64,000 bases of DNA from assembly GCF_023923225.1 (NCBI RefSeq), contig NZ_CP099489.1, positions 3,534,001-3,598,000 of the forward strand, given 5' to 3'. This DNA comes from Ornithinimicrobium faecis. Its GTDB lineage: Bacteria > Actinomycetota > Actinomycetes > Actinomycetales > Dermatophilaceae. Shown in pieces: positions 36,937 to 46,669 of this stretch. The position numbers were made by a program, and so were the translations under genes. The notes under the pieces were generated by a model that saw only the letters and a list, made by a program, of their open reading frames with translations, searched no databases and was not told the DNA's origin. Numbering within the stretch: the first letter of the stretch is position 1; the number at the start of each line of letters is the position of its first letter.

Positions 36937-38667
36937 ATGTCCAGCACAGCCACGACGGCCTATCGAGCAGCCCGCGACCAGCTCCTGACCCTGCAGGGCG
37001 ACCCGGACCGCGCACGGGCAGAGTTCACCTATCCGGACGTCGGCCCGCGCTGGAACTGGGCCGTGGACTGGTTCGACGCGTTCGCCAGAGGCAATGACAA
37101 GCCCGGGCTGATCGTCGTCGAGGAGGACGGGGCCGAGGAGACGCTGACGTTCGACCAGATCGCCACGCGCTCCGATCAGGTCGCGTCCTTCCTGACCACA
37201 CAGGGCGTCACCCGCGGCGACAGCGTCATCGTCATGCTCGGCAACCAGGTCGAGCTGTGGGACACGATGCTCGGCATCATGAAGATCGGCGCCGTCATCA
37301 TGCCGACAACCACCGCCGTCGGCCCTGCCGACCTGCGCGACCGCATCGAGCGCGGCACGGCCCGCGCCGTGGTGGCCAACGCCGCCGACACCGCCAAGTT
37401 CGAGGAGGTCCCCGGCGACTATCTCAAGATCAGCATCGGGGAGGCGAGCGGATGGACCAACCTGCACTCGGCATACGACCTTGCCGTTCCCCCAGTTGAC
37501 CACCCGGGCACCGGGCCGGACGACCGCCTCCTGCTCTATTTCACCTCCGGGACCACCAGCCGTCCCAAGCTCGTCGAGCACACCCAGGCGTCCTATCCGA
37601 TCGGTCACCTGTCCACGATGGCCTGGCTCGGCGTGCGCCCCGGCGACGTGCACCTCAACATCTCCTCGCCCGGCTGGGCCAAGCACGCCTGGTCCTGCTT
37701 CTTCGCGCCGTGGATCGCGGAGGCGACGATCATGGTCTACAACTACACCCGCTTCGACGCCGCGGCCCTGCTGAAGGTCCTGCGCTCCTATCGGGTCACC
37801 ACCTTCTGCGCCCCGCCGACGGTGTGGCGCATGCTGATCAACGCCGACCTGTCCGGTGGTCCGGGCGCACTGCGCGAGGTCATCGGTGCCGGTGAGCCGC
37901 TCAACCCCGAGGTGATCTCGCAGGTGCAGCGGCAGTGGGGGCTGACCCTGCGCGACGGCTATGGACAGACCGAGACGACTGCCCAGATCGGCAACATGCC
38001 CGGTGACCCGGTCAAGCTGGGGTCGATGGGCAAGGCACTGCCCGGCATGCCGTCAGTCCTGGTCGAGGTGGAGACCGGCACCCTCGTCGAGGGGCCGGGT
38101 GAGGGCGAGCTGTGCCTAGACCTGTCGGCGGCACCGCTGGCACTGATGACCGGCTATCAGGGCGACGCGGCACGCAACATCGAGGCGATGGACGGCGGTT
38201 TCTATCACACCGGTGACGTCGCCTCGCGTGACGCCAACGGCATGATCACCTATGTCGGGCGCACCGACGACGTCTTCAAGGCCAGCGACTACAAGATCAG
38301 CCCGTTTGAGGTCGAGTCCGTGCTGATCGAGCACGAAGCCGTCGCCGAGGCGGCCGTCGTGCCCGCTCCCGACGAGGTGCGCCTGGCCGTGCCCAAGGCC
38401 TACGTCACCCTCGTGGACGGCCACGAACCCACCGCCGAAACCGCCTTCTCGATCCTCAAGCACGCCCGCGAGCACCTCGCCCCCTGGCAGCGGGTCCGCC
38501 GCCTCGAGTTCTTCGAGTTGCCCAAGACGATCAGCGGCAAGATCCGCCGCGTCGAGCTGCGCGCCCGCGAGGAGGAGCTGGCCACCGAGGCCACCACCCC
38601 CGGGACCACCGGTCACATCGGCCAGGAGTTCCGCGACACCGACTTCCCCGAGCTGCGCGGCAGCTGA
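36937..38667 (+). CDS. AMP-forming acyl-CoA synthetase (medium-chain/butyrate-type)
   Basis: 576 residues from ATG 36937 (MSSTATTAYRAARDQLL). The adenylate-forming motif is YFTSGTTSRPKLVEHT, followed by GYGQTETT and the hinge region YVGRTDDVFKASDYKISP; the C-terminal catalytic lysine lies in PKTISGKIRR. The overall sequence resembles AcsM/butyrate-CoA ligases that activate short to medium-chain or aromatic acids. It is divergent from the TetR/ABC operon. Confidence 0.88.
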   Translation: MSSTATTAYRAARDQLLTLQGDPDRARAEFTYPDVGPRWNWAVDWFDAFARGNDKPGLIVVEEDGAEETLTFDQIATRSDQVASFLTTQGVTRGDSVIVMLGNQVELWDTMLGIMKIGAVIMPTTTAVGPADLRDRIERGTARAVVANAADTAKFEEVPGDYLKISIGEASGWTNLHSAYDLAVPPVDHPGTGPDDRLLLYFTSGTTSRPKLVEHTQASYPIGHLSTMAWLGVRPGDVHLNISSPGWAKHAWSCFFAPWIAEATIMVYNYTRFDAAALLKVLRSYRVTTFCAPPTVWRMLINADLSGGPGALREVIGAGEPLNPEVISQVQRQWGLTLRDGYGQTETTAQIGNMPGDPVKLGSMGKALPGMPSVLVEVETGTLVEGPGEGELCLDLSAAPLALMTGYQGDAARNIEAMDGGFYHTGDVASRDANGMITYVGRTDDVFKASDYKISPFEVESVLIEHEAVAEAAVVPAPDEVRLAVPKAYVTLVDGHEPTAETAFSILKHAREHLAPWQRVRRLEFFELPKTISGKIRRVELRAREEELATEATTPGTTGHIGQEFRDTDFPELRGS

Positions 38668-38695
38668 CGGGCGTCGGGTCTGGTGATCCGCAGCG

Positions 38696-39808
38696 CTAGA
38701 GCGTGATCGGCTCCCCGACGCGCAGCTCCTCCAGCGCGTCCCGGTCGATCTGCACCCCGAGCCCGGAGCGCTGCGAGAGGCGCACCGTGGGCGGCTCATA
38801 GGCCAGGTCTCCGACGTCCCGGCTGAACAGCAGTGGCCCGGTGAGCTCGGTGGAGGTGACGTGACTGCGGGCGGCGGCCAGGTGATAGCCCGCCGCCGAC
38901 CCGATGGAGGACTCCACCATCGAGCCGATCTGCACCCACAGCCCCGCCGCCTGGGCCACGGCGACCATCGCCGCCGCGGGCTGCAGGCCACCGGTCTTCA
39001 TCAGCTTGAGGTTGACCGCGTCAGCGGCCCGTTCCCGGATGATCTGCAGCAGCGAGGCCATCCCGTGCACCGACTCGTCGGCCATGATCGGCACCGAGGT
39101 CACGGCCCGCACCTCGGCCAGCCCGGTGATGTCGAGGCCGTGCACGGGCTGCTCGATCCAGCGCAGTCCGAGCCCCTCGAGTTGGCGGATCGCCGGCACC
39201 GCGACGGCGGGGGTCCCCCAGTGCTGGTTCACGTCCACGCGCACCCGGGCACGGTCCCCCACGGCCTCACACACCGCGCGCACCCGCGCGATGTCTTCCC
39301 GCGGCTCACCGGCCCCCACCTTGATCTTGATCTCGGTGAAGCCCTCGCCCAGCGCCGCCTCCGCGCCGGCGGCCATCGCCTCCGGGGCACCGACGCTGAT
39401 CACCCTCGGATAGGTGAGCGGCCGCTCACTGGAGCCGCCGAGCAACTGGTGCAACGGCATACGGGCTGCTTGTCCCAGCAGGTCGTGCAGGGCGAGGTCG
39501 ATCGCGGCCTTGACCGACGGGTTGGCCCCGACCGCGGTCGCCATCGCGGCGTGCGCACCGTCGATGTCCGCGACCTCGCGCCCCAGGACGGTCGGCAGCA
39601 GCACATCGCGCAGCATCGCCACGGCCGCGCTGTGCGACTCCCCCGTCACCGTCTCATCAGGCACCGACTCTCCCCAGCCGGTGAGCCCGGTGTCCGTGTG
39701 CAGCTCGAGGACGATCGAGGGCATCGACTCCCATCGCGCATAGGCCACGACGAACGGGTCGCACAGCGGCAGGTGGATCGGGTGGATCGTGGCGCCGGTG
39801 ACTCTCAT
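38696..39808 (-). CDS. Enolase-superfamily N-acylamino-acid racemase / OSB-synthase-like enzyme
   Basis: 370 residues from ATG 39808, overlapping the GNAT stop by four bases. Active-site features are KIK (in TEIKIKVG), metal ligands in DVNQHW, IEQP and ADES, and a second lysine in NLKLMKTGG. These fit the MLE subgroup that includes o-succinylbenzoate synthase, N-succinylamino-acid racemase and dipeptide epimerases. The tight pairing with a COG3375-like GNAT protein points to N-acyl(succinyl)-amino-acid racemisation, as known from other Gram-positives; this is inference. Confidence 0.75.
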   Translation of the reverse strand: MRVTGATIHPIHLPLCDPFVVAYARWESMPSIVLELHTDTGLTGWGESVPDETVTGESHSAAVAMLRDVLLPTVLGREVADIDGAHAAMATAVGANPSVKAAIDLALHDLLGQAARMPLHQLLGGSSERPLTYPRVISVGAPEAMAAGAEAALGEGFTEIKIKVGAGEPREDIARVRAVCEAVGDRARVRVDVNQHWGTPAVAVPAIRQLEGLGLRWIEQPVHGLDITGLAEVRAVTSVPIMADESVHGMASLLQIIRERAADAVNLKLMKTGGLQPAAAMVAVAQAAGLWVQIGSMVESSIGSAAGYHLAAARSHVTSTELTGPLLFSRDVGDLAYEPPTVRLSQRSGLGVQIDRDALEELRVGEPITL

Positions 39809-40650
39809 CGTGGCTCCTGCTCGTGGGGTGGGGCGATCACATAGGCGCCGTCCTCGTCGAAGTCGACCACCCGCCAGCCGTCGGCGATCAGACCCGGCAG
39901 CACCTCGCGCAGGGTGTCGCGCCACCGCTGAGCCAGCTCGGGGTCGCTGGCGCGCAAGCCGTCGATGTCGGTCGGGATCTCCAGGCGGCTGTATGTCGTG
40001 GGTCGAGTTCCGAGGACCGGCTCGCCGGCGGGCCCTCGGGCGAGCAGGGTCTGGGCGGGCTCAGGCTGTTGCGTCTTGTCCGCCCGGTCTGCGGCAGTCC
40101 GGGTCAGGTCCCACTGCAGCAGCAGCCGGTCGGAGCCGGTGCCGCGGTTGAGTCCGTCGCGCAGCTCGCCGTAATAGTCGACGTGGAAGCTCACCCAGTC
40201 CGCCCCGAGGTGGCCCATGTTGAGCCGGGCGTTGCGGGACTGCAGGGCATCGAAGGTCCAGCGCACGCCGGTGATGCCGCGCTCCAGGCACCAGAGTCGT
40301 TGATAGGCCTTCAGCGCTGTGCCGGTGCCTGTGGCCGCGCGCTGCCGGTCCACGCCCGTGACGTGGGAGTGGAGGGTCACCGGGAAGGGCTCACACCGGA
40401 AGCCAGCGGTCGCGCCCACCAGCTCGTCCGCGCGGAAGGCCCCGGCCACATAGTTGCCCGATCGAGCCAGCGCCGCCAGGAGGGTGATGTCCAGCTCCAC
40501 CGAGCCCGGCGGGTGCTCCCAGACCGCCGCGAGCAGGGCCTCCATCGCGACGAGCTCGTCGGTCTCGGTCACCGGCCGCACGACCACCTGAGCGCGGGTC
40601 GTGGCCTGGTCCACCGCGTCGCGGGCCTCCTGCAGGGCGGTCTGTGCCAT
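39805..40650 (-). CDS. GNAT-superfamily N-acyltransferase (COG3375-like)
   Basis: 281 residues. The GNAT core (about 20-190) includes GNYVAGAFRADELVGATAGF and the acetyl/succinyl-CoA-binding region HVTGVDRQRAATGTGTALK. The long extension after the core is typical of the predicted acyltransferases found beside MenC-like racemases. It is cotranscribed with the racemase and may supply its N-acyl-amino-acid substrates. Confidence 0.78.
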   Translation of the reverse strand: MAQTALQEARDAVDQATTRAQVVVRPVTETDELVAMEALLAAVWEHPPGSVELDITLLAALARSGNYVAGAFRADELVGATAGFRCEPFPVTLHSHVTGVDRQRAATGTGTALKAYQRLWCLERGITGVRWTFDALQSRNARLNMGHLGADWVSFHVDYYGELRDGLNRGTGSDRLLLQWDLTRTAADRADKTQQPEPAQTLLARGPAGEPVLGTRPTTYSRLEIPTDIDGLRASDPELAQRWRDTLREVLPGLIADGWRVVDFDEDGAYVIAPPHEQEPR

Positions 40651-40719
40651 GGGGCGAATGTAGGCCTCTTGGACACGGGCGGCAAGGTGCGGATCGTCGG
40701 GGCGGCTGCCCGTCGCGGT

Positions 40720-41862
40720 TCAGCGATGCCAGGCGCGCTGCAGCGAGGCGGGGATGCCCCACCAGCCGAGGTGTGTCAACCGGTCGTGCTGGTCCACCGC
40801 GCCCAGCTGGCGCCACAGGTGCAGCACCGGAAAGAGCCCGAGGCTGATGACCTGCGCTGCCTCCTGCACCCCCAGGAGGTCGTCGTCGCCCGACCAGGCT
40901 TCGTCGTCCATGTCTTCGCCCGACTCCTCGAAGTCGAAGTCGACGATCAGGGCGGCCAGGCGATCGACGTCGACGGAGGTGCCGGGTCCCTCGCGGGCCA
41001 GCGTGACGGCCGCCGCGATCCAGTCGGGATGCTGCATGGCCGACCAGGCGCTGAGGGTCTCCAGGCCAAACTCAACCTGCGGTGGTTCATCCCGCTGGGC
41101 GACCACTCCCGAGGCGAGGGTGAGCCACAGGTCCTGATCGTCGTCTGGCAGCGCCGCCGGGTCCACGCCTGCCGCGGCGCGGAGCTGGGCAGTGTCCCGG
41201 GGGTCCTGGCGCAACTCCTCGCGGAGCCGGACTGCGGCACGGGCGAGTTCGGTGTCGGGGCAGGGCCGCTCCCCGACACTGTCGAGCAAGGTGGTCAGGA
41301 TCTCGAGCGCGTCCTGCTCGGCGTCGTCCCACGCCGCGAGGAAGGCGTCGTCGTCCTCAGTCTCGACGGCATCGCGCGGGATCCGTCCGTCCGGCAGTGC
41401 CGTGTTGAGCCAGTCCGACTGGATCTGCCGGTGAGCCGCGAGGGCCGTGGCATCACCGGTCACCAACCGATCAGGGTCAATCGTCCCGTCCGCCACGAAC
41501 TGTTCGAGGTGGGCGACCAGCAGGGCGTGCATCTCGCGGGCGACCGGTCCGGCCTGGTCCTCCTCCGGCCAGATGAACATCTGCTCGAGCAGGTCGATGG
41601 GCTCGGTCCCGGTGGCCACCAACCAGGTGTTGATGTCGCCCACGGTGGCGGCGCGCTCGCGGATCGAGGTCAGCACGGCCTCGGTGCCTTCCCAGAAGGC
41701 GGCGGACAGTGGGTTGCCGGCCCTGACCAGGTTTCGCCGCAACGTCGGCAGACCTGCCAGCGCCTCGTCGGCGGGCTCGCTCAACAGCGCCCGTGCAACG
41801 TCCCTGCGAGTCAGGGCCGTCGCACCTCGCCCCGTCGTGCGGCACACGTGCTCAACATCCAT
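40720..41862 (-). CDS. Hypothetical protein, 380 aa
   Basis: A GC-rich, acidic, soluble-looking protein from ATG 41862 (MDVEHVCRTTGRGAT); an open frame further upstream is probably not translated because it overlaps the divergent gene. It is rich in Asp/Glu (for example FDFEESGEDMDDEAWSGDDD near residue 315). I do not recognise a domain. It ends 70 bases from the GNAT start and could be in the same transcript. Confidence 0.6.
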   Translation of the reverse strand: MDVEHVCRTTGRGATALTRRDVARALLSEPADEALAGLPTLRRNLVRAGNPLSAAFWEGTEAVLTSIRERAATVGDINTWLVATGTEPIDLLEQMFIWPEEDQAGPVAREMHALLVAHLEQFVADGTIDPDRLVTGDATALAAHRQIQSDWLNTALPDGRIPRDAVETEDDDAFLAAWDDAEQDALEILTTLLDSVGERPCPDTELARAAVRLREELRQDPRDTAQLRAAAGVDPAALPDDDQDLWLTLASGVVAQRDEPPQVEFGLETLSAWSAMQHPDWIAAAVTLAREGPGTSVDVDRLAALIVDFDFEESGEDMDDEAWSGDDDLLGVQEAAQVISLGLFPVLHLWRQLGAVDQHDRLTHLGWWGIPASLQRAWHR

Positions 41863-41995
41863 CACCGACACCCTACGGTGCCGTCGCCCGCGCTGGCCAT
41901 GAGTGGCGTCGCCCGCGCTGGTTGGGTCGTAGCCAGTCCTTCGACATGCGCCGTCGTGCGATGCCATGTCTGCGCGGTGCGATAGAAGTTGAGGC

Positions 41996-43063
41996 ATGGC
42001 GGGCTTCTTCTCCGTGCGCATCGCACCCGGGCTGCGCGTGTCCGCGTCCTCTCGCGGGCTGCGCAGTCACATCGGCCCACGTGGTGCTCGGCTGCACGTC
42101 GGCGGTGGCGGCACCGGGGTCTCGACCGGGACCGGACCGTTCACCTACTACCACCCACTGAGCGGGGGGCGGCGGCAAGGCTCGAGCCGCTCTCCCTCCG
42201 CGGCCGCCGGTCGTCGGCGCGCCAGCAAGGCCGAGCGGGCAGCCGAACTGGCAGCCGCCATCCTCCGGATCGATGGCCTGCACCGACAGCAGTTCCCGCC
42301 CGCACGCGCCCCGGTCGCCCCAGTGCCTGACACACCGAGCCGCGACGAGGTGCTGGCCGAGCTGCAACGCCAGCACCGGGGTGCTGCGCGATGGTGGCAG
42401 TGGTCCCGCCGACGGGACGCCTCCCGGCGCGCACGGGCGGAGCTGCCGCAACGGTGGGCCAAGATCGAGGCGGCCACTCGGCATACCCACCAGTTGCTGC
42501 AGGGCGATCCGGACACCGTGCTGGCCGCCCTGGCGGAGTCGTTCGAGGACAACGATGCGCCGGTCGCGCCGGTCGGGGTGGAGGGTGACGAGGCACACCT
42601 GGTGGTGCTGGTGCCGGGCCTGGACGCCGTGCCGAGCCACCACCCCACCACGACCCAGGCCGGCAACCTGTCCATCCGCAGGATGTCCAAGACCGACCGG
42701 TGGGCGCTCTATCGCCAGCTGGTCGCCGGGCACGCCCTCGTCTCAGCCCGCGAGGCGTTCGCCGTCGCACCGTCGCTGGAGCACGTCTCGCTGGTTGTGC
42801 TCCGCGACGAGGAGGACGACGTCTATGGCGAGCCCCGTGCTGCCCCGGTGCTCGCGACGCGCCTCACGAGGGCGACGTTGCACGGCATCCGGTGGCCGGA
42901 GGTGACCGCCTGGGACGTCATCGAGCAGGTCTCCCAGGACACCCTGCTCAACACCTGGGGTCGGGCTCGCGAGGTCCGCGGCCTCGATCTTGCCGACGAG
43001 CCCGACCTGGTCCGGCTGATCGACGCCGTCGACCTCGACGCGCTGGACCACGAGATCTCCTGA
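41996..43063 (+). CDS. DUF4236 domain-containing protein, 355 aa
   Basis: The first about 55 residues (GFFSVRIAPGLRVSASSRGL, then IGPRGARLHVGGGGTGVSTG) match the DUF4236 N-terminal module, a glycine-rich repeat found in many phage-like and accessory proteins of unknown role. The remaining about 300 residues are unrecognised. It is divergent from the 380-aa gene. Function unknown. Confidence 0.7.
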   Translation: MAGFFSVRIAPGLRVSASSRGLRSHIGPRGARLHVGGGGTGVSTGTGPFTYYHPLSGGRRQGSSRSPSAAAGRRRASKAERAAELAAAILRIDGLHRQQFPPARAPVAPVPDTPSRDEVLAELQRQHRGAARWWQWSRRRDASRRARAELPQRWAKIEAATRHTHQLLQGDPDTVLAALAESFEDNDAPVAPVGVEGDEAHLVVLVPGLDAVPSHHPTTTQAGNLSIRRMSKTDRWALYRQLVAGHALVSAREAFAVAPSLEHVSLVVLRDEEDDVYGEPRAAPVLATRLTRATLHGIRWPEVTAWDVIEQVSQDTLLNTWGRAREVRGLDLADEPDLVRLIDAVDLDALDHEIS

Positions 43064-43316
43064 CTGCGGCAACTGACCGACGAGCTCGACTGTCGAGATG
43101 CAGTGAAGTTTGCACAGCCCTGCGTGCCGAGCACTGCATCAACGCCCCCGGCCAACTTAACCGTCCGCGGCAAGAGCGTGCGTTCGGCTCCGGTGATGTC
43201 GCGCGCCGCCCATCCAGGGAGTTGCGTGAGAGAGGGATGAGGCGCCCTATGGCATCTGCGACATCTATGACGCCTGTAGCATGTGCGGCAGTCGTGACGA
43301 GGAAGAGAGGCTGGTC
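43064..43316. other. Intergenic region upstream of the HTH antitoxin-like gene
   Basis: About 250 bases of lower GC. I see no gene. A GAGGAAGAGAGG ribosome site lies at its end and sets the GTG start at 43317. Confidence 0.5.
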
Positions 43317-43712
43317 GTGGAGACCATCACCAATGGGGACGTTCCCGCAGCACAGATTGATCAACTTGATCAGGTTGCTGAGCACGTGGGGCCAGAGATG
43401 CACGAGCTACTCGTGAGCCTGAGCCGTTGCCTGCGCGAGGGCAACGAGATCGTTGCTGTCGATTCCGACAGCACGATAACTCCGAGTCGTGCGGCATCGA
43501 GTCTTGGCATGAGTCGCAGCCATCTCTATAAACTTCTCGACTCTGGCGAGATTCCGTTCCACCGAGTTGGCCGCGACCGGCGCATCCGATTTTCCGATCT
43601 GACTTCTTTTGAAGAGCAGCGTCAGAGCGACCGTCATGAACTCGCTGAGCGTTTTGCAAGCCAACAGCGCACTCGTGAGGGTGCGATTGAGGAACTCGTA
43701 GACCTGATCTGA
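43317..43712 (+). CDS. Excisionase-family HTH protein resembling a PIN-toxin antitoxin
   Basis: 131 residues from GTG 43317. The central MerR/excisionase-type helix-turn-helix is ITPSRAASSLGMSRSHLYKL, then GEIPFHRVGRDRRIRFSDL. This layout (long helical N-terminus, excisionase HTH, short C-terminal helix) is common in actinobacterial antitoxins whose partner is an adjacent PIN-domain toxin. No toxin follows within the 80 bases before the next convergent gene, so it looks orphaned. Codon use is less GC-rich than neighbours. Confidence 0.72.
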   Translation: METITNGDVPAAQIDQLDQVAEHVGPEMHELLVSLSRCLREGNEIVAVDSDSTITPSRAASSLGMSRSHLYKLLDSGEIPFHRVGRDRRIRFSDLTSFEEQRQSDRHELAERFASQQRTREGAIEELVDLI

Positions 43713-43795
43713 TCCTAGTCGCACGGGCCGGCAACGGCCGCTAGTCGGCATGGGAGCGAACCGTGGACACCTCGTGCGAACGAGTGCCTACGCGC

Positions 43796-45253
43796 TCAGA
43801 GCACGGGGTGACGCTGGGCATGTCCCGTGGCGGATTCGAAGGCGTGCGCGACCTGCAGCAGCTCGACGTCCTTGCCGGGCGCCGCGACGATCTGCAGACC
43901 GATCGGCAGTCCCGATCGTGAGAAGCCGGCCGGCACCGCGATCGCGGGGCAGCCAGTCGCGGAGATCACGGTGACCGCGCGCATCCACTCCAGATAGTTG
44001 TCCATCGCCCGCCCGTTGATGGTCGATGGATATTCCTGCTCGGCGTCGAAGGGCAGCACCGGTGCCGTGGTCAGCACCAGCACGTCGTGGGTGGTGAAGT
44101 AGTCCTGCGTGGCAGCCCACAACCGGCCCCGGGCCGCCTCCTTGGCGACGAGGTCGGCAGCCGTGAGCTCCAGGCCCAGGCGGGTGTTCCAGACGACCGC
44201 CTCCTTGATGCGGCCGCCGTCGGTTCGCGCACTCTCCTGCGCCACGACCGGGCCCCAGGCTGCGACGAAGTCGTGGGCCCGCTGGGCGCTGAAGACCGCG
44301 TCGGCCTCGCGCAGGTCGGGGATCAGGTCGTCAACGTGCGCCCCGAGTTGCTCGAAGACGCTGCCGCTCGCCGCGACGACGTCGCGCACCTCGGCCTCCA
44401 CCTCAAGCAGCCCGCCAAGGTCTGGGCTCAGGCCCACGCGGATCCCGCGCAGGCTCGGCTCATAGGTGGCGCCGAGAGCAAACTCGGGCAGGTCGAAGAC
44501 GCTGCCCGGCTCCTGGATCGAGCACGGCCCGGCCGGGTGCGGTCCGGCACCGACGCTCATCAGCAGCGCGACATCACCGACCGTGCGACCCATGAAGCCC
44601 TTCTGCGACAACCACGCCCAGCCCTGCCCCGGGACCGTGTGCGGGATCCGCCCGTTGGAGGGGCGCATCCCGACGACATTGTTGAAGGACGCGGGCGTGC
44701 GCAGTGAGCCGCCCATGTCGGAGCCGTCACCCGAGGCCTGGATCCCACTGGCGAGCGCGGCCGCGACACCGCCCGAGGAGCCGGCGACCGACTTCGCGGG
44801 GTCATACGGGTTGACGGTCGTGCCGAAGACCGGGTTGAAGGTGTGCGCCCCGGCGGCGAACTCGGGCACGTTGGACTTGCCGGTCGTGATGACACCGGCG
44901 GTCCGCAGGCGGGCCACGACCAGGTCGTCGGAGTCGGGGACCCGGTCGGCATAGACCGGCGAGCCGTGGGTGGTGCGCATGCCGGCCGTGTCGTGGGTGT
45001 CCTTGTGCGTCATCGGCACGCCGTGCAGGGCGGGCAGCGACTCCCCGCTCGCGCGGGCGGCCACCAGGTGCTCGTCGGCGGCACGCGCCTGCGCCAGCGC
45101 CCGCTCCGGGGCGGTCGTGACGATCGCGTTGATCGTGGGGTTGACCGCCTCGATGCGCTCAAAGTGCGCGCGCACCGCCTCCGTGGAGCTGACCTCGCCG
45201 CCAGCGATGACGGCGGCGAGCTCGCGTGTGGACAGCCAGGTGAGGTCAGTCAT
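43796..45253 (-). CDS. Amidase signature family enzyme
   Basis: 485 residues from ATG 45253 (MTDLTWLSTRELAAV). The Ser-cisSer-Lys triad is visible: Lys in GVPMTHKDTHDTAG, the two serines in KSVAGSSGGVAAALASG and DGSDMGGSLRTPASF. Family members hydrolyse amides or act as GatA-like subunits; no GatB/C genes are present, so a free amidase is likely. It could in principle act on amides made by the nitrile hydratase 10 kb upstream, but they are not in one operon. Its start overlaps the end of the upstream membrane-protein gene. Confidence 0.9.
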   Translation of the reverse strand: MTDLTWLSTRELAAVIAGGEVSSTEAVRAHFERIEAVNPTINAIVTTAPERALAQARAADEHLVAARASGESLPALHGVPMTHKDTHDTAGMRTTHGSPVYADRVPDSDDLVVARLRTAGVITTGKSNVPEFAAGAHTFNPVFGTTVNPYDPAKSVAGSSGGVAAALASGIQASGDGSDMGGSLRTPASFNNVVGMRPSNGRIPHTVPGQGWAWLSQKGFMGRTVGDVALLMSVGAGPHPAGPCSIQEPGSVFDLPEFALGATYEPSLRGIRVGLSPDLGGLLEVEAEVRDVVAASGSVFEQLGAHVDDLIPDLREADAVFSAQRAHDFVAAWGPVVAQESARTDGGRIKEAVVWNTRLGLELTAADLVAKEAARGRLWAATQDYFTTHDVLVLTTAPVLPFDAEQEYPSTINGRAMDNYLEWMRAVTVISATGCPAIAVPAGFSRSGLPIGLQIVAAPGKDVELLQVAHAFESATGHAQRHPVL

Positions 45254-46550
45254 CACGATCCGCCTCGGCGGACGGCCCGCCCTTCTCGACGGATGGACCA
45301 CCCTTCTCGACAGGAGCGCCCTGCTCTGCAGCTGATCCGCCGCGGCGGCCACGCCACCACTCGAGCACCGGGGTGGACAACCCGTCGCCGATGAGCAGCA
45401 CGCCGATGATCGCCCACACCCACCACGGCCAGGGCAGCAGGTCAAAGACGGCCACGGCCAGGGCCGCCAGGCCGAGGACGACCTCGACGATCGTGGCGAT
45501 CTTGACCGTCTTCTTCTGAAACGGCGTCTCGGTCTCGGAGGTCTTCATCTCCTTCATGGCGGCTCGGGCCAGTCCCAGCCGACCCGGTTCCGGTTTCACC
45601 GGCTCCCCCACCAGGTCGGGGTCTTTCTGCTCCGCGACGTCCTCTGCCGTCTGCTCGGCCAACCGGGCAGCGACCTGTGGCACGTCAAAGGCCGCGCACA
45701 CCCGGGCCAGGAACGCGTCGCCATCGCGGTCGCCCATCGCCGCGCTGACGGCCACACGCTGCTCCTCGGTCAGGTCGGCGTGGTGGTCCATCTCGTCCTG
45801 GCCCGCCCGCGGGTGCGCGAGCATCTCGAGCATCTCGCGGGTGCTCTCGTGCGCGCCGTCCAGGTCCTCGTGCAGCGGCGCCAGCCACGGCCCCCACCAG
45901 GCGAACAGTCGCAGGTCGTCGTCGCCCTTGCCGAGCACATACTCAAAGGAGCGCTCGGGCCCCTTGCGACCCAGCGTCACCCGCGGGAAGCGCTCCATCG
46001 CCGCGGCGAGCCCGGTGAGGATCCGCTCCGAGGCGTGCCGCGAGGCCAGCACCGTCCACGCCTCCGCTTCGTGCCAGGTCAGTTCCTCCTTGACCCCCAT
46101 GGCCGCTGCGGTGGCGACATAACGGTCGGTGCCCGGCCAGGCATAGACCGTGCGGCGGTCTGTGGTCAGCTCGGTCATGCCGGGCGGCGGTGACTCCACC
46201 GGCACTCCCGCTGTCCCGATGACCACCTGCCCGTCCACGCCGATCACTGCCTTCAGCTCGTGGGCCAGCCCGGAGACGATCTCCTCGAGCCGCGGTCCGG
46301 GCACCGGCGGGCCGGCCGGGTCGGACAGGGTGGCGATCTTCCCGTCGGCGCGGACCGCGATCCGCGCGAGGATCACGTCCGGGACGGCGCTCGGCTCGTC
46401 CACCGCGACGGCGGCCACGAGCTGGCGCTCGGCGAGCGCCTGACGCACGTCCTCGTGGCGGGTGAACATCCACCCGTCGGCCGACCGGTCCCGGGCGACC
46501 AGCAACAGCGCCGGCATCCACTCGGGAGGTTCCCCGTTGTCCGTGTCCAT
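45246..46550 (-). CDS. Hypothetical protein with C-terminal membrane hairpin, 434 aa
   Basis: Start chosen at ATG 46550 (MDTDNGEPPEWMPALLL). A long soluble N-terminal region without a known domain is followed at about residues 345-400 by two hydrophobic segments (IVEVVLGLAALAVAVFDLL and WVWAIIGVLLIGDGLST) and a charged tail containing three copies of a VEKGG/AEKGG-like unit. The gene overlaps the amidase start by eight bases, implying cotranscription. Function unknown. Confidence 0.65.
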   Translation of the reverse strand: MDTDNGEPPEWMPALLLVARDRSADGWMFTRHEDVRQALAERQLVAAVAVDEPSAVPDVILARIAVRADGKIATLSDPAGPPVPGPRLEEIVSGLAHELKAVIGVDGQVVIGTAGVPVESPPPGMTELTTDRRTVYAWPGTDRYVATAAAMGVKEELTWHEAEAWTVLASRHASERILTGLAAAMERFPRVTLGRKGPERSFEYVLGKGDDDLRLFAWWGPWLAPLHEDLDGAHESTREMLEMLAHPRAGQDEMDHHADLTEEQRVAVSAAMGDRDGDAFLARVCAAFDVPQVAARLAEQTAEDVAEQKDPDLVGEPVKPEPGRLGLARAAMKEMKTSETETPFQKKTVKIATIVEVVLGLAALAVAVFDLLPWPWWVWAIIGVLLIGDGLSTPVLEWWRGRRGGSAAEQGAPVEKGGPSVEKGGPSAEADRDD

Positions 46551-46629
46551 CTGGCCATCCTGCCGGACGGCAGCGCGCCCAGGGCGCAGGACTCTCTCGT
46601 CGTCCGCCTCGACGTCGCGACAACGCAGT

Positions 46630-46658
46630 GCCGGCACCTCCATCGCGAAGGTGCCGGC
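46630..46658. terminator. Terminator-like hairpin
   Basis: GCCGGCACC (46630-46638) and GGTGCCGGC (46650-46658) form a perfect nine-base stem with an 11-base loop, twelve bases beyond the stop of the 51-codon open frame. Confidence 0.55.
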
Positions 46659-46669
46659 GGCCGCGTCTG

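Noticed and set aside
31821..45253. A single nitrile-to-acid operon of nitrile hydratase plus amidase
   Set aside because: The amidase lies 10 kb away on the other strand, in its own operon with an unrelated membrane-protein gene.
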